DNA of 64,000 bases from Trichobilharzia szidati (GCA_944472155.2 OX235272.1:104600020-104664019); one strand, 5' to 3'; shown: positions 21,165 through 32,350, counted from the stretch's first letter. Translations and numbers: made by a program. The notes: generated by a model not told the origin, from the letters alone.

Positions 21165-22281
21165 TTAGTTTTGTACTTTTATGGGAACTACTCAAGTACT
21201 ACGGCGTCCCCCAAATATTCATCAACCTTATTCAACAGCTGTATGACAACGGCACATGTCAAGTGATCCACAATGGAAAACTCAGTGAGGCGTTTAGAGT
21301 AAACACAGGAGTCAGACAAGGGTGCTTATTATCACCAATGATATTCCTAATTGTGGTGGACTGGATCATGCGTCAGACAGTGGGAAACGAGAAGACAGGG
21401 ATATCCTGGACCGACGTGAAGAACCTAGAAGACCTGGATTTCGCGCGTGGATGATTTATGTTTGATGTCACACAAAATCGAAGACTTACAAGCGAAAACC
21501 AACAAACTGGTCGAAGAAGCAGCCAGAGAAGATAGGACTCCAGGTGAACATAGACAAGACGGAGGTTATGAAAATAACTAACCAACAACAACAACAGCAA
21601 CATTCAGCGCCAATCACCATCAACGGGAGGGATTTGAAAGGGGTTACTTCTTTCAATTTTCTAGGGAGCATTGTCCCAACTACAGGAGGAACGGACGAGG
21701 ATGTCAAATCGAGAATCGGGAAGGCGAGAAACACATTCATCAACCTGAAACCAATCTGGAAATCTTCGTCACTCAACCTGCATCAACAACAAAATTCGGA
21801 CTTTCAATACAAACGTCAAGTCAGTCAGTTCTTCTATACGGATCAGAAACTTGGCCAGTGTGTCACAAAGAATATTTCCAACAGCCTGTTGCAGACCTTT
21901 ATCAACAACTGTCTTCGCTCTATACTGAAGATCAGATGGCCGGAAAGAATCACTAACAAGAAACTATAGGAACAAACAAAACAAGAACCAATCGCTCAAC
22001 AAATATGCACTGGAAAGTGGAGATGGATCGGACACTCACTGAGGATGCCACTGGGTGACATCGCGCGTCAGGCCAGTGCTTGAGTGGAAATCGAAAGGGA
22101 AGCGGCGAGTGGGACGTCAATGCAAGGTTGACGTGGAGGAGATCGTGTGAAGAGGAGCTGAAACAGTATGGATTAACATGGACGCAGGTGAAAAGTACAG
22201 CAGAAGACAGAAGCAACTGGAGACATATAGTTGAAGCCCTATGTTCCACTAGGAACCCAAGGGAACAATAATAATAATAAT
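21165..22281 (+). mobile_element. RTE-type LINE, copy R5 (RT half to tail)
   Basis: Plus strand: ELLKYYGVPQIFINLIQQLY, VNTGVRQGCLLSPMIFLIVV, DWIMRQTVGNEKTGISWTDV, then the catalytic FADD region damaged by a one-base gain (LDFARG). NIDKTEVMKITN with a Q-run follows, then INGRDLKGVTSFNFLGSIVP, IGKARNTFINLKPIWKSSS, ILKIRWPERITNKKL, WRWIGHSLRMP and the 3' end GAAGCCCTATGTTCCACTAG with an (AAT)n tail. Broken by several frameshifts. It is one of the least diverged RTE copies here. Confidence 0.9.
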
Positions 22282-22490
22282 GTTCCCTCAGTGGAAGATT
22301 GGGCTTCAAGCTAGAGACTTGAGGTTTCGGTAGGAATAGTTTTATTTTATTAAGGTGTGGCTGCTAGCCTCACGCCCAACCTGTCCTCTTCAATGGTCTT
22401 ACTGCCGGCCTAACGAGGTTTAAGTGTGCGTCGCCTAGGGCTGAACCGCGAACCACATGCGTGATTAGCAAGCACATTCGTGTGATTACT
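22282..22490 (-). mobile_element. SINE family D, copy D2 (tail-to-tail with R5)
   Basis: Minus strand: GCTAATCACGCATGTGGTTC head remnant, GGCGTGAGGCTAGCAGCC middle, and 3' end GAAGCCCAATCTTCCACTGAGG. Its 3' end shares the same (AAT)n tract with RTE R5 but in opposite orientation, so the two similar 3' ends form a short palindrome around 22266-22284. Confidence 0.7.
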
Positions 22491-22541
22491 TAAACTGTTT
22501 TTGTCAAGTACGATTATCCATATATCGTGGATTAGTGTCAG

Positions 22542-22815
22542 TGTGACGACAGAAGACAAGGGCCAGGCAACAGATCATTTATTGAGAAAATCAACAGATA
22601 TTCATAGATCTTTATGTACATTATTATTCGCTATTGTTAGCAGAGAAGCAACGTCTTCTAACTGGTTGTTTTCTTGCTGAAGGTTACGCCGTACTGCTTG
22701 TAACCGTTTCTTAGAAAGTCAAGCCATATATCTGCGAATTGCATTTGCACACGATAAGTCTGCTGTGATTGGTTGGTGAGTTCCTCAGAGTTGGGCTTTG
22801 CTAAACTGGTAATCC
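22542..22815 (-). repeat. Solo-LTR-like repeat, copy 3
   Basis: Begins TGTGACGACAGAAGACAAGG; shares TTTATTGAGAAAATCAACAG, CTTTATGTACATTATTATTC and CTGCTGTGATTGGTTGGTGA with copies 1 and 2. 3' edge near 22815 is not sharp. Confidence 0.5.
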
Positions 22816-23285
22816 AAGTAAACGTGTTTTATATATATCCATAAGAATTCTAAGTGTTATCTGAAAGCATAACAAGAATCACACACTAAAATGAGCTATA
22901 TATATATATATATATATATACAGGGGGCTGAGGTTGTTTTAGACAATGAGTAGCATGTCATGGACGTAAGTTTCATGCCTATTTTCACCCATGAGGTGAT
23001 ACTCCCTCTGAGATTCAAGCCAGTGTTAGACATTGTTTGAATTTCACTTTTGATCTCCATCTTCAATATTTTATATACTACTGATAACTGATTGCTAGTA
23101 ACTGACCCCATTTTATCTTTGTAATTATGCTCCAAATCTACAGTAACAGAAAAACACAAACCACAGTGGGCTGAAAATTCAGTGTGATAGGAAATGTTTT
23201 GTAGTAGCGCCTATGATTCATTAGCCGTGTATACCTTTATACCTTCATCATTTCGGCCCAAATACTTTGGTCTACATATTTCGAT
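22816..23285. other. Spacer with (TA)n microsatellite
   Basis: A (TA)12-type tract at 22896-22920. A short TTTATATACTACTGATAACT piece near 23070 resembles the end of the terminal-hairpin repeat but lacks the second stem arm. Confidence 0.45.
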
Positions 23286-24020
23286 TGTTATTATTATTTC
23301 CTTGGGTTCCAAGTGGAACATACGGCTTCAACAACACTTCTCCACTTCTCTGTGTCTTCTGATATCCTCTTCAACTGACTGACCTCACGACTACCCATAA
23401 TCTCTAATCCCCACCTCCTCCCACTCACACGATCTCCCCAATGTCATCCTCGTACTGACGACCCACTCGTTGCTTTCCATTCTGTTTCCACCCGAGCGTT
23501 GACCTAGCTAGAGCGTGATGTCATTCGACGGCCTTCTCATTGACGTATGCCCAACCCACCTATATTTTCTCCTACATATTTGTGGAGCAGATGGCTGACC
23601 GGCCATTCGATCTTCAGTATGGAACCAGTCAGTGAAGCGTACGGCTGTTGATAAAAGTCTGTAAATTGTTGAAAAACATTTTCGTGACACGCCTTGTTTC
23701 TGATCCGTATAGAATAAGAGACTGACTTCACATTTGTGTTGGAAATTCGAATCTTGCTGTTTATACTGACTGAGTGACGGCAGAAGATTTCCAAACTGGT
23801 TTCAGGTTGATGAGTGCGTATCTCGCCTTCCCTATGCTGTCTGGCACTGACATCTTCATTCATTTCGCTGGCCTGTGGCTGAAATGATGCTTTTTAGCCA
23901 GATAAGCCAAGGAAGTAACCTCTTCCATATATCTCCCTTTGATGGTGATTGGTATTGGTTGGTTATCTTCATCACCTCCGTCTTCTCCAAGTTCACCTAG
24001 AGTTTTGTCTTCGCTGCTTC
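23286..24020 (-). mobile_element. RTE-type LINE, copy R6 (3' third)
   Basis: Minus strand: ISTNEDVSARQHREGEIRTH-like (SVPDSIGKARYALINLKPVWKSS in the other frame), FNTNVKSVSYSIRIRNKACHE, ILKIEWPVSHLLHKY, RKYRWVGHTSMRRPSNDIT and the LINE 3' end (GAAGCCGTATGTTCCACTTG) with an (AAT)n tail at 23286. Frameshifted throughout. Confidence 0.85.
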
Positions 24021-24261
24021 AAGACATAATTTAATACGGTTGGTTTATTAATTATTTTTAGATTTCTCATCCACTGAATTTTTCCAATAGAATACTCGTT
24101 CGTACTTATTTCACCAGTGTCATTAGTTTTAACAAAACAACAAATCGAATGAATACAAATATTCGCCAGCGATGACATTCGCTGCTGGTCACGCCATAAC
24201 ATGAATTGATAGAAGTTAGAATTCATGAATCCAATCTTAGTGGCTTATTGATCTGTGAGCT

Positions 24262-24684
24262 GCAGTCGTCTTACACAACAGTATCGTCTCATCATTAGAT
24301 AAAGGTGCCAAATACGCCGGCTGCACATTTCTTGACTTCACTTCTGCTTTCGACTCTGTACCTAGATGTCTCTTGCTAAATAAGCTGTCTATAACACAAA
24401 CTAAGTCCTGGGTCACTTCTCTAACAGAATGCAGTACACCGTATACAAAGGTAAATCCTCCTCTATGGCGTTCACTGAAGCCGATGTCCTCCAAGGTGCT
24501 GTACTCTCCCCACTTCTCTTTTCTTTCTTTCTACATGACTTACCATCTTCAAATGACATTAATTTCGTCAAATATGCTGATGACCTGACTGTATCTCTGC
24601 CTGTGAAATGTCAAAGTGACTGCTCTGAACTAAATGGCTTTCTGTCAGAAATCATCCAGTGGTCCAAGGAAAACGGTCTTCAAG
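24262..24684 (+). mobile_element. CR1/jockey-like RT fragment, cut by a SINE
   Basis: Plus strand, two frames: SSLDKGAKYAGCTFLDFTSA then FDSVPRCLLLNKL (RT block A), LQGAVLSPLLFSFFLHDLPS (block B), FVKYADDLTVSL (catalytic YADD, about 24571-24590) and EIIQWSKENGLQ. The FTSAFDSV and YADD aspartates are both present. A one-base slip near 24428 separates the blocks. Sequence ends abruptly at 24684, where SINE B8 begins. This is a different LINE clade from the RTE copies. Confidence 0.85.
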
Positions 24685-25112
24685 TGTTGGTTTGTAGGGA
24701 TTTGATTGGTTACAGAATTTCATCATGAGCTGATATTAGTTAGAGAACCATTGGAAAACCTGGGAGTACTGGACAGTTGTTTCGCCATAGTTTGGGACTC
24801 TTCATCAGTACACGCCCACCGGGATTCGAACCCAAGGCCTTCTGGTTAAAAGGCTGGCAAGCTCGTAGACCATTCATCAGCCGCTGGGACCCGATCCAAT
24901 GGCCCATGAATTCTAACTTCAGCCAATTCACGATATAGCGCGACCCCTAGTCAATGTCTTCGGCGAGTATTTGTCCTCATACCCGACCTGCTGCACCCTA
25001 CTGGTCACGACTTCTCACTAGAAGCCCAGGTAACTACCTACCTGAATAGAGCAAGTCGCTAGTGAGCATCTCATTGATATATAACCAAATCCCTACAAAC
25101 CAACATTTGAAT
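24684..25112 (-). mobile_element. SINE family B, copy B8 (near full length)
   Basis: Minus strand: 5' end ATGAGATGCTCACTAGCGAC, AGTCGTGACCAGTAGGGTGC, B box GGTTCGAATCC, hammerhead relic GTACTG-ATGAAGA-GTCC...TGGC-GAAA-CAACTGTC-CAGTAC (C3 to A), tail ATCAAATCCCTACAAACC. About 429 nt, a good reference for the family's full length. Inserted into a CR1-like RT. Confidence 0.9.
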
Positions 25113-25149
25113 ACTGTTTTGGAATAAAGCAAATTATCATTATTATAAT

Positions 25150-25360
25150 TATTATTCTGCTTGTAACCGGAAGATCTGGGTTAGAATCCCCTATCGGTGG
25201 GTGCATACTTCTAAAGAGAGTCAGTCAGTCAGTCGCAAACTAGGCTGATAAAACAGCTGACAGCTACCTGGCTGTTCAGTACTCCCAGTTGGTTGTCCAA
25301 TGATTCTCTAACCCCGATATCAGTTCATGATGAAATTACGAACATTTATTTGACTGATAG
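25150..25360 (+). mobile_element. SINE family B, copy B9 (3' half)
   Basis: Plus strand from GCTTGTAACCGGAAGATCTGG through a mutated B box GGTTAGAATCC, hammerhead relic (TCTAAAGA; expanded (GTCA)n in stem II; AAAA) to TCATGATGAAATTACG. Confidence 0.75.
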
Positions 25361-26184
25361 GAAGTTTTGAAAACTTCCTATTTACCTCAAATTTATTATG
25401 CCCTTTTTTTAATTATCTAAAACTATTACACAACACATAAACTTTAATTTAACACGCACACACACACACGTGTTACAAATGGGTGGAATTCATTATATAA
25501 CCTAAATACAGACCAATATCAAATGTTAAATTAGTATAGTATAGTGTTCTGTTAATCGGATGAATATTTTCTGGCCCTCATGACAGTTATTATGTAAATA
25601 CATATATTTTTTTTAGTTTATGCTTTTGGCATTTATGTTTCACACACACACTGTCAGAAACTATGCGCAGAATGCATTCCATTATACAACAGGGGGTGGT
25701 GTGCGGGTGGAGAACATGCTTTATCGGAATGAACAAAGTAATTTTGTATGAAATGGCCATCATGGGAAGAAGAAACATAGAATCACGAGAAAAAAAATGT
25801 GTAAAAAGTGGGGAAGCAACAAATTGAGGATTTATTTTCATAATTTAAACACTATTGTTCCCTATACTTAGTTGATAATTAACCGCTTATTGACATGTGG
25901 TTTTACTCTCTCTCTCTCCCATCTATTCTTGTTTTATTTAATAATAATAATAATAATAATGCCCACCACGGGAGATGCTAATGATGATGATGGTTTTGTG
26001 TTTTACGATAACATGAACAATTAAATCACTGCCAGAAATGTATTACGACAGGAAAAAGTAAAAAAAGAAAAATAACAAACGTAAAAGGAATCAGATTGCT
26101 ATTTTTAGATGTCTTAAAACTGTTTCTGAAAAACTTTCAAAACGGGAAAAAGGTCAAATTTTTAGGTGTAGGAGGAAACTATTT
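25361..26184. other. AT-rich spacer with microsatellites
   Basis: (CA)n at about 25455, (AAT)n at 25941 and TGATGATGATGG at 25987; no gene or recognised repeat. Confidence 0.4.
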
Positions 26185-26645
26185 TTGGATAGTTGGAGTT
26201 AACTGGCACAGAAAGCCTTGGAGGACCTGGGTTTCATGCTGGTTGGCACTCACCACCACCAGTTAGCAAGGCGTATCTTCAGTCACCTTGAAGGGAGGAA
26301 CTCATATCACTTCTGAGACTCGAACCCGCGTCACCACTCAGTGCCGCCTGTAGTCAGTCACGTTACCACTGAGCTATCGGAGTACTCAGTTGACCTTCTA
26401 TGGGACTGACTGTATTGGATACCTTGACTGGACATTAGTTAGTAACTGGTGTAGTGTGTCTAGTCCCTTGTTTGTTGCGGACTGAATTCTACCAATCAAG
26501 TTTGCAATGTGGCCACTATGCCAGTAGTTGGCTCGTCATTACGGTGCACTTTAAAATTGTTGATATTAGACAGTTAGAAGTAATCGGCAGGAAGCCTTGC
26601 CGGGACCCAGAATTCCTGCTAGCGGGCACACGTCAGCACCTACTA
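26185..26645 (-). mobile_element. SINE family A, copy A4 (tandem, more than one unit)
   Basis: Minus strand: a partial unit with the hammerhead 3' side (GCCTTG at 26594) is followed by a full unit ending in a second one (GCCTTG at 26215), giving a period of about 379 nt. Head boxes are mutated (TAGCTCAGTGGTAACGTG; GGTTCGAGTCTC). Both ribozymes are decayed (ACTGGTGGTGGTGAG replaces CTGATGAG; GCATGAAA). Confidence 0.82.
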
Positions 26646-26949
26646 CTTTCTTACAGTATTGCAACTAACTTACTTTTGCAGTAGGATTTCGAACTATTAT
26701 TCAATGCGGTTAAAATAAATGATATTACAATGCTGCATATAATGTTGACTGGATTTATAATGCATTCTTTGGTTGACTTTGATTGTTGGTGTAATATGAC
26801 AAGAAGTAATTATGCATAAGGCAGGAAGAATAATTTGATCTGAATACTATCACATTTCATAAATTTATTCCCATTAATGAATTTGAACAAAGCAACAACT
26901 ACAGTTTTAGCAGCATAAAATGGTAACATCTTTTATTTCGTTGCCTTCT
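26646..26949. other. AT-rich spacer
   Basis: Nothing recognised. Confidence 0.35.
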
Positions 26950-27905
26950 CGTCGGCTGCTTACAGGGCAAAGACATTATTAAATATATCTACAAAAACTA
27001 TTTTAACATACTTGCACAGAGTTCGTTTTATGCCCTTCTTTCTGTTCTTCCAATGTAACTGCTCCCGCAGATACATGTAAATTTGTATACACATTTGGAG
27101 TTAACATGAGAAGGATATCCATCGGTTTTTGATTACATCAAAGAGCAAGTTGTTCGATAGACGGGAACCAGCTTAGCTGCAGGATAGGCTATGGCTAGTG
27201 CGTCGGTGGCACAGTGGTTAGGACTCTCGCCGACCATGCACATGGTCCGGAGTTCGATCCCCTGCCGACGCACACCCGATATCTATGGCCGGCATGCAAA
27301 ATTTGGTCTACCGATATCCATGCTGAAAATTCCATACTTGTACTGAAAATACGGTGTGGCATCAAGCTGTAATCAAAATAAATAAATTAAAAAAATGTGC
27401 TCCGCCTTCTGTTGATCATCGCTGAAATGTTTTCACCTTTATAATCGAGCTGAAAGTAGATTGGCTTTTTTCTTACTGTGATTTGTTTTACATATGTGAC
27501 TTCAGATCTTCCATACTTGTTGATAAACCTTTGAGGGTACCCATTGCTCTTCAATGTCTTTTCAAGAAACTCAAATTCTTCCTCTAATTTCTCTATAGAG
27601 CATATTGTTCTCGCTCTGTAGCACAGAGTCCTGGCTAGTCTACGTTTAAAGCTATTTGGACAAAAGCTATTAAATTGTAAGTATTGTCCTTTCCCTGTAG
27701 ACTTTCGATAAATTGACTTTTGAAGACCACCGTCTTCTAGGCGTTGCATGGCAATGTCGACGAAGTGGAACTTTCCGTCACTTTCATGTTCCATAGTGAA
27801 CTCAATATTGGCGTGCGCATTACTGAATAATCTTAGTTAGTGTGAAGCATGACTTCCGTTTTTGCACACTATAAATGTGTCATCAACATATCGACAGTAG
27901 GACAT
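26950..27905 (-). mobile_element. PLE fragment (YVDD to GIY-YIG), split by SINE C2
   Basis: Minus strand: YCRYVDDTFIVCKNGSHASH (27905-27845), an open segment 27794-27387 with SDGKFHFVDIAMQRLEDGGL, YRKSTGKGQYLQFNSFCP, RARTICSIEKLEEEFEF and LKSNGYPQRFINKYG, then after the SINE the endonuclease KCVYKFTCICGSSYIGRTER (27110-27040). The YVDD box and the C-x-C...SYIGRT motif are intact. This is among the better-preserved PLE coding segments. No 5' palm and no terminal repeats are seen. Confidence 0.88.
27186..27394 (+). mobile_element. SINE family C, copy C2 (inside a PLE)
   Basis: A box TGGCACAGTGG, B box GTTCGATCCCC, body and AAATAAATTAAAAAAA tail, lying between the thumb and endonuclease parts of the minus-strand PLE at 26950-27905. 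Confidence 0.88.
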
Positions 27906-28540
27906 TATTATTAGTCAACGTTGATTGCAATTCACTTATTAGACGTTACGATGAAAATGGTGACAAGACTATACAAGTGTATCACTTATTTTAAATTATT
28001 ACCAAATTTTGGATATAAATCAAGAATAACACTCGATGCCGTACACACCAAAGTTAAATGGGGGGAATGACTTCAAGCTTTATTTTTTTCCCAAGTATTT
28101 GTAATCCATCCAAAACATACTTAGTTTGTTTTTTGTTAATGCGAAGACAATATTTCTATATTTCTTGATGTGTTCCATTGAATGACTAGTTATCATATTG
28201 TTTCCACAAACCAAAAGGACAAAACGACTGTGACCATGTAATTTAACCATAAACCAAAATTTATGTAATTTAAATAATACTTATCCATGCCTGTACAATT
28301 GGTGTGTGTCCTACACAGGTAGGAAAAAATGTGTATTTTATTAAATTATTATTATTAAATATGCTTACTAGTCGTATAGGTAATTTATCATACTGATGAT
28401 GCCTGTAAACTGGCATCCCTCATGTACAAAATGAGAATATATATTGTTATTATAACAACTTATGACATTAGAAGGTGCCGAGTGTTTTAAGCTTAAACCT
28501 ATTTTTAAATAAAATACCCCATTGGTTACATACGGATGAT
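27906..28540. other. AT-rich spacer
   Basis: No gene. A perfect hairpin GATGCC...GGCATC at 28395-28416 looks ribozyme-like at first but lacks GAAA. Confidence 0.4.
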
Positions 28541-28800
28541 TAAACAGCTGTCCACTACTCCCAGTTGTTTTTCCGATGCTTTTCTAACCGTTGTCAGCGT
28601 ATGATGAAGTCCTTTAACTAATCTAATCCTTGCAAACCAGCCCTTGATATGATGTTCACTACTGATTAGCCCCATTTCAAGTAGGTACTCAGCTGCTTGG
28701 GTTATGGTGAGGAGTCCTGATCAGCGGTTTACAGTAGGATCAATATGAGATCAGGTACTCGCCAGCGATGAGATTGGCTGTTTGGCAGTCTCGCTAAAAT
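28541..28800 (+). mobile_element. SINE family B, copy B10 (3' end followed by 5' end)
   Basis: 28541-28650 is the 3' part (AACAGCTGTCCACTACTCCC; GTATGATGAAGTCC), directly followed by a 5' part (28650-28800; CAAGTAGGTACTCAGCTG; ATGAGATCAGGTACTCGCC). This order fits a tandem junction. The head and ribozyme core are missing. Confidence 0.7.
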
Positions 28801-29404
28801 AATAATAATTTGCTTTATTCCAAAGACAGTACTAATGACACAGCAAGGAATTTTCAGCATTCAGTACAATATTGCATCTAATTTACTCAAAAACGACAGA
28901 AAAAAACAAAGAAAAAACAAATAAATTAATAAACATTACATAATAATGATAACAAAACGTTGTCATGGCAGCTATTTAGCAAATTACTGTATGCAATACG
29001 GAGAAAAATATGCATAAAGTATAAGATTATAGTAATAATAGTAATAACAACTAAAATAAAAATAGCAAAGTTATAATTAAACGATAGAAAGGGTGACACC
29101 ATAGAATTACAGAAAGATGAACAATGAAAGGGTCGATTCACTTTGCTAATTACATAGTAACTTATATGTTTCACGTCTAACAGAGTCTTCATCACATAAA
29201 ATACGGACTAAGTACGGTATTGTAGAATTTTTGTACTAAGTGGTTCGAGCAAAGAACTTTTTATATTGACTTCTCGTCCTACCTGATGAGATACAAGGGG
29301 ATAGTGGTGAATAAAGGGGGTGCAGGGGGTCTGACAGTACGGCCTTTGCCCACTTTGTACAAGAATATATGTGTCTCTCGATTACAGTATTGGCGAGCTC
29401 GCGC
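28801..29404. other. AT-rich spacer
   Basis: No gene recognised. GCTTTATTCCAAAGACAGTA (28812) occurs in inverse near 25120, so a minor repeat is present. Confidence 0.35.
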
Positions 29405-29672
29405 AGTGGCAAACCACACGAAGTGGTAGAAGTTCTAATTCATGGGCTGGTCATTTAGTCGGATATCAGTGGCTGAATCGTCTACGAGTTAGGTAGCCTT
29501 GTAACCTGAAGTTCTTGAGTTCGAACCCCTGTGGTGAGTGCGCACTGATGAAGAGTCATTCCCAAACTAGACTGACGAAGCAGCTAGCTGTCTGGCAGTA
29601 CTTCCTGGTGGTTTTCTAATGACTGATGTCAGTCTACGATGAAATCTTGAAAACCAATATTTGAATAAACCT
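29405..29672 (+). mobile_element. SINE family B, copy B11
   Basis: A box TGGCTGAATCG, B box AGTTCGAACCC, hammerhead relic GCACTG-ATGAAGA-GTCATTC...GACTGAC-GAAG-CAG...CTGTC-TGGCAGTAC. Stem II pairs six of seven; C3 is A and the last A of GAAA is G. Confidence 0.82.
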
Positions 29673-30184
29673 CAATATTTACCTGTGTAAAGCTAACCGG
29701 TTAATTTGTGCAGTACGTTGTTCATATTAGTGAAAAGCTAATTTATTTTGTAGTTCAACAGATATTTTTAATGGGTTATTTTTCCCAAGGAACATAAATC
29801 ATTTTCAGGTTATTTAATAATAGTTTAATCGTTTCATTGACATTACTGAATAACTGAGAGTATAATTTATCATCTATGTGTACTGACTTATTAAAGAAAA
29901 GAAAAGAGAAATAAGGTTCGTACGAGAAGAAAAATGCAGTAGCATTATTTATTGTTAGTTTAACTAGATACTTGAATGAAAAATTAATCATACTACTGAA
30001 TACCAACTATTTGTTAGTAAAAAATTAATACCTCAGTTATTGGCTTGCAACCCTGGAACAGTCGTTCAATCTTTTGAGATAACAAATAGACAGTTTTAGC
30101 AAGATACCATAGTTTTGCAGATGAGGAACAAATATATATAAATAAAACGAAATATTCCCATATTGAGTCTTAAGAAAAAGACGT
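29673..30184. other. AT-rich spacer
   Basis: Nothing recognised. A 76-codon minus open frame (29776-30006) is F/N/K-rich and is not supported. Confidence 0.35.
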
Positions 30185-30480
30185 AAACAGAGATCTAGGC
30201 ACGTTCGTCTACGCGTTCAAGAACATTTATCGGCTTGGTTCGGCAGGGAGGAAATTAAGTGCATAAAAAGCTCGATCCTGTCACACTTGGTCGATACTGG
30301 ACATCGCATCGACGTCAACACAGTTTTAGGCGTTATATACCGAATTCCGAAGTCGTTTTCACGTACAGTTTGCTTACGTCTCCTGCATAAAGCTTAAGCT
30401 TTTACAATAAGATCGACTAAACCGGGAATTTGTATGCAAAAAGAACATGTCCAGTCACTGTTCCTATCGTGACCAAACTT
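30185..30480 (+). mobile_element. PLE C-terminal fragment
   Basis: Plus strand: RLRVQEHLSAWFGREEIKCI, SSILSHLVDTGHRIDVNTVL, GVIYRIPKSFSRTVCLRLLH, then KPGICMQKEHVQSLFLS. This is the conserved tail after the GIY-YIG core (SSI..HLVDTGH.ID ... IYR ... LCxQK). Upstream endonuclease core missing. Confidence 0.8.
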
Positions 30481-31294
30481 TAATTGATGATTCTTCTTCT
30501 CACCAAGAGTGCTTCTTCCCATAATCCTCTCGGTTTTTTTCTCTTTGCCTGTTATCACAATTTTAATTATTATTCGTCATAGTTTATACTCTTCATGCAG
30601 ACATTCTGTCAATACTATCGAATTTTCCATTTATACTATCCAGACTTATTATTATTAGTGATATTATCTCTTTTCTCAATATATGCCTCCACCTGTTTCA
30701 TTTCACACATTCGTTATTTCATTATGAACCTCTCATTGCAGTCTTACTATCTCCTCCTCTTTAATACATACCAATTTGTACTAGCCACTCACTCACCTGA
30801 CACCTTTTATAACCTTGAACTGACTTGTCAATTTTCCTACCCCACACTCTACGAATCTATTATGACTAATCACCACCATTGTCTCCCATTTTACAATATT
30901 TTGTAATCGATTTCAGCCTAGCACGTTTGTTACACAAATACGACTAATTATTTTGACACCCCATAACTAATCTGTTATACTACATTAAAAATGTATCTGC
31001 CTTATAACTGGCCATTATTGCAACAAAAACAAATATTTCATAACCGTAAGAACCTGAAAAGAAATTATTGGAAAGAATATTCTTCGTTCAGATTGACTTT
31101 TAATTTACGTGATATGGGAATATTTCACACTATTAAATTCACTAATGTTCTTCAGTCGCAAAATGTACTCACGAAGATTTTCAACTGGCTTTCAAACTGT
31201 CGGTGAGCACTTTACTAAGATGATGTGAAAATATAAGGGATTAGTCTACGATTCAGAACGAACAGCATTTCATCACCTATATTTTTCTTTTTAT
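30481..31294. other. T-rich stretch after a PLE tail
   Basis: Possibly the 3' non-coding or terminal repeat of the PLE ending at 30480, but I could not match it to the other terminal repeats. The open frame 30595-30906 is pyrimidine-biased and not supported as a gene. Confidence 0.35.
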
Positions 31295-31500
31295 TTCTTT
31301 ACGTCCCCAGTGGAACTTAGGGCTTCTAGGTTAGAGCTCTGAAGTTTCTGTAGCAGTGGTGTTTATTTATTTTTTCTTACGGGATGGGGTTGCTAGCCTC
31401 ATGCCCAACCTTCCCTCTCTACCAATCTTACTACTGGCTTAGAGAGGTTTGGGAGTTCGTCGGCCGGGGATCGAACCTCGCCTATACATGTGTATATATA
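31295..31500 (-). mobile_element. SINE family D, copy D3
   Basis: Minus strand: GCGAGGTTCGATCCCCGGCC (B box GGTTCGATCCC), GGGCATGAGGCTAGCAACCC, and RTE-like 3' end AGCCCTAAGTTCCACTGGGG. This copy has the best B box of the family. Confidence 0.72.
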
Positions 31501-31894
31501 CTAGTTGTGTTTGAGGAATAGAAGAGTATGACTGTCCTTTCTATCTGTGCTGCTATCTGTGTCTTAGTGATATTTTGACTACCATTACTAACAATAATTC
31601 ATGAATTTCAGTATAGCGAAAATATTCATTCAGACATCTGTAAAACACGAAATAATTGAGCAAAGAATATCCTTTCCGATAAATTCCTCTTCTGGCTCTA
31701 CAATTATATATACATATGTTTGTATACATAGATTATTCTAGAATAGTAGTCAATAATAATAATGTTTTTTAAATAATATGGATTTGTTAAATAACATTAA
31801 TGCAATTACAGTTCATTAAATATGCTTAAATTATTATAATAATAAAAATATAATAGCAAATAGAATATCAATTAAAATTAGAAAAATTCCATAA
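31501..31894. other. AT-rich spacer
   Basis: Nothing recognised. Confidence 0.35.
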
Positions 31895-32350
31895 AAATTG
31901 AAGATCATTCAAACCTAGATGGCCAGTGGGGTAAGGACAATGTCTGAACTAGCTTCTTTTGAACACATAAATTAGGCTTCTTAGTATGGATTTCAACAGC
32001 CTCAGCAATATTTAGTAGACGAACTCTTAAGGTAAAGTTAAGATTTGTTGGTATGCGGTAAATGACTTTGAAAACTGCCTCGTTAACATCAACCTTGTGT
32101 TCTGTATCCACAAAATGAGATAAAACAGCGCTAAAATAGATTTTGTTTGTCCTTTACTTAACAACTTTGCAGGGTGATGTTAGGAAATTTGACGATAAAC
32201 ACGCCTAATTGTACGGCCTATATAACTGAATGTGGAAATAATGTGTAAGTAGTCAATTTCAAGGGGAATATTACATGCTGAGAATTTTTTGCTGTAAGCA
32301 CGTGCAAAGCTTACTTGATTATATCGAAAGTGTCAAAAAATAAAACAATA
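31895..32350 (-). mobile_element. PLE C-terminal fragment (GIY-YIG)
   Basis: Minus strand: IDYLHIISTFSYIGRTIRRV (32265-32210), HHPAKLLSKGQ, then 32111-31905 open: DTEHKVDVNEAVFKVIYRIP, LRVRLLNIAEAVEIHTKKPN, LCVQKKLVQTLSLPHWPSRF. SYIGRT and the LCVQKK...LPHW ending are the diagnostic parts. Frameshifted between the two halves. Confidence 0.85.

Noticed and set aside
22896..22920. (TA)n tract as a regulatory or origin element
   Set aside because: Simple microsatellite with no associated features; same for 46923-46960.
28393..28420. CTGATGATGCC...GGCATC hairpin resembling a hammerhead stem II
   Set aside because: The stem consumes the GA of CTGATGA and no GAAA follows, so the catalytic core cannot form.
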